A DNA stretch of 26,127 nucleotides from an uncultured Collinsella sp. (GTDB lineage Bacteria > Actinomycetota > Coriobacteriia > Coriobacteriales > Coriobacteriaceae): contig CAKUGM010000020.1 of the NCBI GenBank assembly GCA_934654625.1, positions 1 to 26,127 on the forward strand, written 5' to 3'. The notes under the pieces were generated by a model, which ran no database searches, was not told where the DNA came from, and saw nothing but the letters and a program-made list of their open reading frames with translations. Below are positions 24,204 through 26,127 of this stretch, in pieces; positions within the stretch are counted from its first letter, which is position 1; each line of letters begins with the position of its first letter. The translations under genes were made by a program, and so were the position numbers.

Positions 24204-24263
24204 GATTGTTCCTCTCTGTTGACCGGCACTACAGGCGATGCGCGCCGGTTTGATTCGGGCAAA

Positions 24264-24291
24264 AACATACCACGCGCCCGTTGGTTTGCAA
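24264..24291 (-). promoter_or_regulatory. Promoter of the ferredoxin gene
   Basis: On the minus strand TTGCAA (24291-24286) and TATGTT (24269-24264) are 16 bp apart, about 60 bases before the ferredoxin ATG. Both hexamers are fair matches to the housekeeping consensus. Confidence 0.5.
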
Positions 24292-24610
24292 TACCCTGTG
24301 GGGCGCTTCTTCATACCGTTCACCGAGTCAACGATGGCTTACTGTTTGCGTAAGCTCCATCGGCCGTAAATTAATTCACTTTGACGTGCACTCTGTTGTT
24401 CTCACGCTGGATCTTTCGGCGGTGCGACTTCGCCTTTTAACCCATTCTGTTGAGACCTACATTCAAAGAAATAAAAAATCTTATATGGAATGACTTAGAT
24501 TTTGTATATTCGAGCCCATAAGGGGATACACTACATCTCGAACAAAAAGCTCGCAGCGCGCTTTGGCATGGGTCGAGGTTGCGCAAAAGCAGAAGAAGAA
24601 GGGATTTCTC
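24292..24610 (+). promoter_or_regulatory. Upstream region of dnaK
   Basis: This stretch has no convincing gene. It becomes AT-rich near 24460-24510. A possible promoter is TTGTAT (24502-24507) and TACACT (24527-24532), with a long 19-bp spacer. No CIRCE element and no good HspR-type HAIR repeat was found, so the heat-shock control is not visible. AGAAGAAGAAGG just before the ATG serves as ribosome binding site. Confidence 0.35.

Positions 24611-26127
<1,517 letters not shown>

Noticed and set aside
24430..24480. Heat-shock operator (CIRCE or HAIR) before dnaK
   Set aside because: Only a weak TTGAG/TTCAA dyad was found, with wrong spacing for HAIR; no CIRCE element is visible.

Overview
The window looks like a chromosomal segment of a GC-rich anaerobic gut Coriobacteriia bacterium, closest in style to Collinsella or Olsenella. 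This rests on the glycyl radical enzyme locus, the TsaB-RimI-TsaD fusion, the gene set and the codon use; it is a judgement from memory, not a database match.

Layout. Positions 1-690 hold the 3' end of a 23S rRNA gene, a 5S rRNA with a long processing stem, and a strong terminator. Positions 796-4401 (minus strand) hold a compact three-gene signalling operon: a LuxR-type regulator with a cysteine-rich PocR-like input domain, a membrane hybrid-free sensor histidine kinase, and a response regulator whose output domain is a degenerate HD-GYP. A 564-base intergenic region rich in dyads and repeats separates it from a divergent plus-strand locus at 4966-10839. That locus encodes a glycyl radical enzyme of the arylacetate decarboxylase type (HpdB/IAD-like), an MFS carboxylate transporter, a radical SAM activase with two extra Fe-S clusters, and a TPR protein. 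Terminator-like hairpins lie between its first three genes.

Positions 11133-17941 form a tight housekeeping operon: AcpS, a bifunctional NAD(P)HX repair enzyme, alanine racemase, family 4 uracil-DNA glycosylase, TsaE, and a single polypeptide that fuses TsaB, RimI and TsaD. On the minus strand follow a HAD phosphatase (17975-18637) and a thioredoxin (18788-19108). A divergent small gene (19276-19851) appears to encode a degenerate UDG-fold protein.

Positions 19998-23908 are the de novo NAD operon nadA-nadB-nadC with its likely repressor niaR at the end. Its promoter is overlaid by three contiguous 12-bp direct repeats, a good candidate NiaR operator. A minus-strand 2[4Fe-4S] ferredoxin (24018-24203) and the first 505 codons of dnaK (24611 to the edge) close the window.

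The most interesting part is the 796-10839 region. The likely picture is import of a small (aryl)carboxylate by the MFS protein and radical decarboxylation by the activated enzyme, controlled by the adjacent sensors. The substrate is not known from sequence: the active-site Glu that contacts the phenol in 4-hydroxyphenylacetate decarboxylase appears replaced by Leu, and no small HpdC-type subunit is present. An indoleacetate- or phenylacetate-type substrate, or a new one, is therefore more likely than 4-hydroxyphenylacetate.
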